From contig DAIORT010000003.1 of the NCBI GenBank assembly GCA_036752905.1, positions 1-64,000 of the forward strand: 64,000 nucleotides of DNA, written 5' to 3'. The translations under genes and the position numbers were made by a program. Source of the stretch: UBA4877 sp002399345. GTDB lineage: Bacteria; Bacillota; Thermoanaerobacteria; Thermoanaerobacterales; UBA4877. The notes below the pieces were generated by a model that worked only from the letters and a program-made list of their open reading frames with translations, did not search any database and was not told where the DNA came from. Position 1 is the stretch's first letter, and the number at the start of each line of letters is the position of its first letter. Shown here one piece after another: positions 59,654-64,000 of the stretch.

Positions 59654-61057
59654 TTAATCCTCCTGTTTAGATATTACACCTTTAAGTCCGTTTATAAATT
59701 CTTCGTTTGTCTCCGTATTCAATAGCATATTTATTACCGTCTCCGTCACCTCAGACGTAGGGGCAGAATTCATGGCCCTTCTTATATAATATACGGCATC
59801 AAGCTCATCCTTGCTAAGTAAAAGCTCCTCTTTTCTAGTCCCCGACTTATAAATATCAACAGCCGGGAATATCCTCATCTCGGAAAGCTTCCTATCCAGA
59901 TGTATCTCCATATTTCCTGTTCCCTTGAATTCCTCAAATATAACATCATCCATACGGCTGCCGGTCTCCACCAGTGTTGTCGCAATAATAGTGAGGCTTC
60001 CGCCCTCCTCTATATTCCGGGCTGCTCCAAAAAACCTTTTTGGTGGATGAAGAGCCGAGGGGTCAATACCACCTGAAAGAGTCCTGCCTGATGGAGGAGT
60101 AACAAGGTTATACGCCCTAGCAAGCCTTGTTATACTATCCAATAAGATGACGACATCCTTCTTATGTTCTACCAGTCTCTTGGCTCTTTCCAGAACCATC
60201 TCCGCCACCTTGGCATGATGCTCGGGCAGCTCATCAAATGTAGAGTATACAACCTCACCCTTTATGGAACGTTTCATGTCCGTTACCTCTTCAGGACGTT
60301 CATCTATCAGAAGCACTATCAGGTTACACTCCTTGTGATTTATGGATATTGAATTGGCGATCTTTTTCAGAAGTGTTGTCTTGCCGGCTTTAGGCGGAGA
60401 TACTATCATCCCTCTCTGTCCCTTGCCTATTGGAGCAATCAAGTCAATAAGTCGCGTTGAAAGGTCTTTGGCATGAGCCTCAAGTTGTATCCTCTCATCA
60501 GGATAAATGGGAGTAAGATCATCAAAAGGTTCTCTCTTTCTGGCCTCCTCAGGATTGCAGTCATTCACTGATTTGACAAAGAGCATGGCCGCATATTTCT
60601 CACCTTCACGAGGCAACCGTATTGTCCCCGATACCTTATCACCCTCTTTGAGATTAAACCTTCTTATCTGTGATTGCGATATATATATATCCTTGGGACC
60701 TTGAAGGTAGTTATCTGCCCTCAAAAATCCGTATCCATCAGACATTATGTCCAATATTCCTTGCCCATCGGCCTTTTCAAAGTCGGTCTTACCATGAAAT
60801 TCAAATTCGTTAACATTTGCGCCTTTATGCTGAGTGTTATTTGTTTCGATCATGCCGCCGGCCTCTTCATTTTTATTATAATCATTATTTGGATCTTTGG
60901 AAACATCAGAATGGGATTTACCTTGTTTGGGAACTGAAGTTAAAATCAATTCTATAAGCTTATCCTTCCTGTATTTAGTAATGTTCTTAATACCTACTTC
61001 CCTTGCCATACCACGGAGCTCAACAAGGGTTTTATTCTTTAATTCCGCCGAAGTCAT
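59654..61057 (-). CDS. rho: Transcription termination factor Rho
   Basis: Hexameric RNA helicase that ends transcription. The 467 residues comprise an N-terminal Rho-N domain (about 1-45), a charged Asn/Lys-rich insert (about 50-85), the cold-shock-like RNA-binding domain (LDIMSDGYGFLRADNYLQGP) and the ATPase domain with Walker A SPPKAGKTTLLKKIA. It heads the rho-trpS-rpmE-DUF1385-prmC operon. The region 61058-61273 before it is AT-rich with no clear promoter or gene. Confidence 0.98.
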   Translation of the reverse strand: MTSAELKNKTLVELRGMAREVGIKNITKYRKDKLIELILTSVPKQGKSHSDVSKDPNNDYNKNEEAGGMIETNNTQHKGANVNEFEFHGKTDFEKADGQGILDIMSDGYGFLRADNYLQGPKDIYISQSQIRRFNLKEGDKVSGTIRLPREGEKYAAMLFVKSVNDCNPEEARKREPFDDLTPIYPDERIQLEAHAKDLSTRLIDLIAPIGKGQRGMIVSPPKAGKTTLLKKIANSISINHKECNLIVLLIDERPEEVTDMKRSIKGEVVYSTFDELPEHHAKVAEMVLERAKRLVEHKKDVVILLDSITRLARAYNLVTPPSGRTLSGGIDPSALHPPKRFFGAARNIEEGGSLTIIATTLVETGSRMDDVIFEEFKGTGNMEIHLDRKLSEMRIFPAVDIYKSGTRKEELLLSKDELDAVYYIRRAMNSAPTSEVTETVINMLLNTETNEEFINGLKGVISKQED

Positions 61058-61273
61058 TTCACACCTCCATAAAATGAAGCCTATTATAACTTATTTCCAC
61101 TAACTTATAAATCTATACATAGCATTCACTGAATTACTCCGATACATAAATATCTACGCCCATATGATAGTTTTTTATACAAAAAAACAGATACATAAAA
61201 ATGAAGAAACTAAGAGACCAAAAATGAGAAATAAGATAATGCAACCGTCCGATTTGTATGCAGCCGTGATCAT

Positions 61274-61825
61274 TTAAAAACTGGGTGGGGTCATCGCCCA
61301 AATAGAGACACATTCTATCCCGCCTACATTGAAATACCTATGTGGCACATCACTGTCAAAATAAATGCTGTCTCCTTCTTCCAGAGTATACTCCATATCT
61401 CCCCATTTTACAAGCATGCATCCCTCTAATACAATTCCGCATTCCTCCCCCTCATGGGAGATCTGTTCCTTATTATCACATTCACCCGGCTTAAGCCGAA
61501 CTAAAAGAAACTCCATTTTCCTATCCATGTCGGGTGACAGCATCTCATATGTCAGATTTGACATAGGGAGCTTTATAACCCTTCTTTCGTTCTTTTTAAC
61601 AACTACGCCTTGCCTGTTATCATCAAAGAAATATCCTATATGGGTGCCTAAAGCCCCCGCTATTTTATACAGAGTGGAGACCGTTGGACTATTGAGATTC
61701 CTTTCAATCTGAGAGATGAGGCCGGCAGAAAGGCTTGCTTTTTCTGCCAGCTTTTCTATACTCATATGCTTTGATTTTCTTAAACTTCTAAGTTTTTTAC
61801 CAATATCTATATCTAACTCCGGCAT
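61274..61825 (-). CDS. XRE-family regulator with cupin domain
   Basis: A 183-residue regulator. The N-terminal helix-turn-helix (about 9-62, KLRSLRKSKHMSIEKLAEKASLSAGLISQIER) is followed by a cupin sensor domain (about 105-178, ISHEGEECGIVLEG, EGDSIYFDSDVPHRYFN). Such proteins often sense small molecules such as amino acids or polyamines. Here it sits 32 bp after a transaldolase gene and could regulate carbon or amine metabolism. The ligand is unknown. Confidence 0.93.
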   Translation of the reverse strand: MPELDIDIGKKLRSLRKSKHMSIEKLAEKASLSAGLISQIERNLNSPTVSTLYKIAGALGTHIGYFFDDNRQGVVVKKNERRVIKLPMSNLTYEMLSPDMDRKMEFLLVRLKPGECDNKEQISHEGEECGIVLEGCMLVKWGDMEYTLEEGDSIYFDSDVPHRYFNVGGIECVSIWAMTPPSF

Positions 61826-61857
61826 TTTTGCCTCCGTAATAAAAATCCTTTATTCTC

Positions 61858-62505
61858 TCAAGCCTTAACGGATTTATAATCATTTAAAAACCTATCCAGG
61901 CCGGCATCCGTGAGTGGGTGTTTTACCATTTGCATAAGTATTTTATATGGCACGGTAGCTATATCGGCGCCGGCCAAAGCCGCCTTTGTTACATGAAGAG
62001 GGTGACGTATGCTTGCTGCTATGACCTGTGTTTCAATCCCGTAGGTATTGTATATCTCCATGATATCACCCACCATTTTCATACCATCAATACCAATATC
62101 ATCCAGCCTGCCTACAAACGGGCTGGCATATGTTGCACCGGCGTTTGCAGCTAAAATTGCTTGATTTACTGAAAATATAAGCGTCATATTTGTGTTTATG
62201 CCCTCTGAAGACAACACCTTGACCGCTTTTAATCCCTCGCTTGTCATAGGTATTTTTATAACGATATTCTGATGTATCTTGGAAAGAGCCCTGCCTTCTT
62301 TAATCATCCCGTCACTGTCGGTGCTTATAACCTCGGCGCTTATAGGTCCGTCTACTATAGACACAATCTCCGCAATCAGATCTTTAACCTCCCTCTTACC
62401 CTCTTTAGCTACAAGAGAAGGGTTTGTTGTGACTCCTGATATTATGCCCATATCGGCTGCCTTTTTTATCTCATCTATGTTAGCAGTATCAATAAATAAC
62501 TCCAT
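61858..62505 (-). CDS. Transaldolase, small (TalC/fructose-6-phosphate aldolase-like) type
   Basis: Transfers a dihydroxyacetone unit between sugar phosphates through a Schiff-base lysine. The 215 residues show FIDTANIDEI at the start, SGVTTNPSL (23-31) and VIKIPMTSEGLKAV with Lys84 as the Schiff base, all of the TalC/FSA family. Distinguishing transaldolase from aldolase activity needs biochemical data. The start is directly next to the fructose-bisphosphate aldolase stop, so the two are coupled. Confidence 0.95.
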   Translation of the reverse strand: MELFIDTANIDEIKKAADMGIISGVTTNPSLVAKEGKREVKDLIAEIVSIVDGPISAEVISTDSDGMIKEGRALSKIHQNIVIKIPMTSEGLKAVKVLSSEGINTNMTLIFSVNQAILAANAGATYASPFVGRLDDIGIDGMKMVGDIMEIYNTYGIETQVIAASIRHPLHVTKAALAGADIATVPYKILMQMVKHPLTDAGLDRFLNDYKSVKA

Positions 62506-63372
62506 TTATATTAAAACCTCCTTGGCCTTATCATCTGAACCAAACATAATTATTTTTTTCTTTATAACTTCTTTCATGGATTTTTTAGCAGGTCCGAGTA
62601 TCTTTCTCGGATCATATTCCTCCGGGTTTTCATTGAGGAATTGCCTCACTGCAGCCGTAAACGCCTCTCTTATATCCGTATCTATATTTATCTTGTTTAC
62701 TCCAAGATTTACGGCTTTTTTTATATCATCTTCCGGTACTCCCGAAGCACCGTGCAGCACAATAGGCATGCCCAAACGAGATTTTATCTCCTTCAATCTT
62801 TCAAAATCCAGGTGTGGGGTTCCCTTATACTGGCCGTGAGCAGTACCGATGGCTATAGCCAAATAATCAACGCCCGTCTCTTTTACAAACTTAACCGCCT
62901 CATCCGGGTCGGTAAACAGAGCATCATTATCACTTACGCTTACATTATCTTCGGTGCCTCCTATTTTACCCAGCTCCGCTTCTACGGAAATACCCACCGA
63001 TCTTGCTATATCCACTATTCTCCTCGTCTTTTCGATGTTTTCATCTAAAGGATACCTGGATCCGTCAAACATAATCGAAGTAAACCCATACCTTACGGCT
63101 TTCATCAAAATCGAGAATTCTTTACCATGATCTAAATGCAAAGCTATAGGCACACTAGCATCCGCGGCCATGGTCTTTACTATTGCCGCTATACTTTTAC
63201 CACCTGCATAATTAAATCCGCCTTCACTTACCTGTATTATCACCGGTGAGCTTAATTCTTCAGCAGACTCTATAATGGCCTGGGTACTTTCCAGATTACT
63301 TGTATTAAAAGCACCTATAGCATAATTGTCGATATTTGCCTTGGCAAGAATATCAATTCCGGGAACTAGCAT
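62506..63372 (-). CDS. fba: Class II fructose-bisphosphate aldolase
   Basis: Zinc-dependent cleavage of fructose-1,6-bisphosphate in glycolysis and its reverse. The 288 residues include YAIGAFNTSNLES, the active-site LHLDHG motif with Asp81 and zinc-binding His82, LAIAIGTAHGQYKG, and VLHGASGVPEDDI. The length of 288 is typical of the short FbaA/GatY group, so tagatose-bisphosphate aldolase activity is a lesser possibility. It is followed without gap by a transaldolase gene. Confidence 0.94.
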   Translation of the reverse strand: MLVPGIDILAKANIDNYAIGAFNTSNLESTQAIIESAEELSSPVIIQVSEGGFNYAGGKSIAAIVKTMAADASVPIALHLDHGKEFSILMKAVRYGFTSIMFDGSRYPLDENIEKTRRIVDIARSVGISVEAELGKIGGTEDNVSVSDNDALFTDPDEAVKFVKETGVDYLAIAIGTAHGQYKGTPHLDFERLKEIKSRLGMPIVLHGASGVPEDDIKKAVNLGVNKINIDTDIREAFTAAVRQFLNENPEEYDPRKILGPAKKSMKEVIKKKIIMFGSDDKAKEVLI

Positions 63373-63379
63373 GATTTAA

Positions 63380-64000
63380 TTAACCTCCTTCTTTATCTGG
63401 TCTTTTATTTGTACTTAATATGGGATCGTTGAGTGCTATGGTATGTAATCCGCCGATAGACCTTAAATCTTTTATACTCCCCGCATATATAAAACCCTTT
63501 GCATGACAACTTTTACATATAAGTTCTATACCGTCCGGTTTTAATAATACATCAATATTATGATTTCCACAAGTACAGTAAAGATTCCCCTTTCCTGCTA
63601 TTTCGTGAAGTTTATTTACAGCCTCATACATAACCTCACTGTTTTTAAAATAATTATCAAAATCCAGTCCGTTAAGGACATTGTCAAGTTGCAAATCGAA
63701 GTCCTCCATAGATTTCAATATGTCCTTTTCATTCCCCCAAAAACATATCTTGTAGTCGGTCTTTGGACATGTCAATATATTTAATGAGCTTAGCCACATC
63801 TTTTTTCCTATGTTATATACGTGGTAATCACCACAGGCAATACATGGAACAGTAATGTTAAAATCCATCTTTCCCGTTGCTTCCATAGTTACAGTGCTTT
63901 TCCCACATTCACACGGAAACAGCAGCCTGCCTTCACCAATTAATTTGAAAGGCGAGACGTCTCCAAAGGTTAGTTTGCCACATTCTGGGCATCTGAATGC
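63380..64000 (-). CDS. Multi-zinc-ribbon protein, 5' end beyond the window
   Basis: The frame is open to the window edge: codons from 64000 read into the ATG at 63886 without a stop, so the gene starts outside. The visible 206 residues hold repeated cysteine knuckles (CPECG, CEC, CIACGDYH, CTCG, CKSCH), each likely to bind zinc. It is not a family I can name. It precedes the aldolase gene by seven bases and is probably co-transcribed with it. A role as a regulatory or RNA/nucleic-acid-binding protein is possible but unproven. Confidence 0.8.
   Translation of the reverse strand, partial: AFRCPECGKLTFGDVSPFKLIGEGRLLFPCECGKSTVTMEATGKMDFNITVPCIACGDYHVYNIGKKMWLSSLNILTCPKTDYKICFWGNEKDILKSMEDFDLQLDNVLNGLDFDNYFKNSEVMYEAVNKLHEIAGKGNLYCTCGNHNIDVLLKPDGIELICKSCHAKGFIYAGSIKDLRSIGGLHTIALNDPILSTNKRPDKEGG

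Noticed and set aside
59651..59654. T-box leader for trpS
   Set aside because: trpS starts three bases after rho, leaving no room for a leader, and none is visible before rho.
1..64000. CRISPR array, prophage or insertion sequence
   Set aside because: No spaced direct repeats, transposase, integrase or phage structural genes were found. The only long repeat is the riboswitch pair.

Overview
This looks like a chromosomal window from an anaerobic, low-to-mid-GC Firmicute of the class Clostridia. The evidence is strong AGGAGG ribosome sites, the rho-rpmE-DUF1385-prmC block, an anaerobic (cbi-type) cobalamin pathway, a flavodiiron protein with a fused rubredoxin, and a selenocysteine-containing glycine/sarcosine/betaine reductase component. 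I cannot name the species. No prophage, insertion sequence or CRISPR array was seen.

Layout, mostly minus strand. (1) 0.1-11 kb: amino-sugar recycling: nagB, ptsH, ptsI, nagA, a LevR-type sigma-54 activator, a mannose-family PTS (IIA, IIC, IID, IIB) behind a clear -24/-12 promoter, and murQ. (2) 11.4-16.6 kb: a large UPF0182 membrane protein and an exported protein with two tandem tyrosine-phosphatase units plus LysM. (3) 16.7-20.4 kb: a four-gene operon, osmC, a lipoyl-domain dihydrolipoyl dehydrogenase, lipoate ligase and a MarR regulator with an OhrR-like N-terminal cysteine. It reads as a self-contained lipoyl-dependent peroxide-reduction module. (4) 20.5-36.3 kb: two cobalamin-riboswitch operons, one for corrinoid uptake plus corrin-ring synthesis (btuFCD-like, cbiK, cobO, cbiA, C, D, E, T, L, F, G, H, J), the other for cobalt import (cbiQ, O, M, N). 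The two riboswitches are near-identical copies. (5) 36.3-40 kb: Rrf2 regulator, an acyl-CoA dehydrogenase/EtfA/rubredoxin triple fusion and a flavodiiron protein, suggesting electron flow from acyl-CoA to oxygen or NO. (6) 40.1-51.4 kb: two tRNA-Ser genes, a membrane AlkP-superfamily protein, M48 protease, MscS channel, DJ-1 protein, LD-carboxypeptidase, cobT, M20 hydrolase, a cation/proton antiporter and a LysR regulator. (7) 51.4-56.6 kb: BCCT transporter plus selenoprotein reductase component B, with a divergent TetR gene and a 20-bp perfect palindrome between them, probably betaine use. (8) 56.5-64 kb: prmC, DUF1385, rpmE, trpS, rho, XRE-cupin regulator, transaldolase, fructose-bisphosphate aldolase and a truncated zinc-ribbon protein.

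Across the whole window the 9-bp palindrome GGCCWGGCC occurs at least 25 times, far above chance. In 23 copies it is read in one phase as Gly-(Leu/Gln)-Ala. This resembles a highly iterated palindrome such as cyanobacterial HIP1 and is the most unusual signal that gene annotation does not explain. Three short stretches between genes (near 1.2, 11.3 and 48.8 kb) look like decayed gene remnants.
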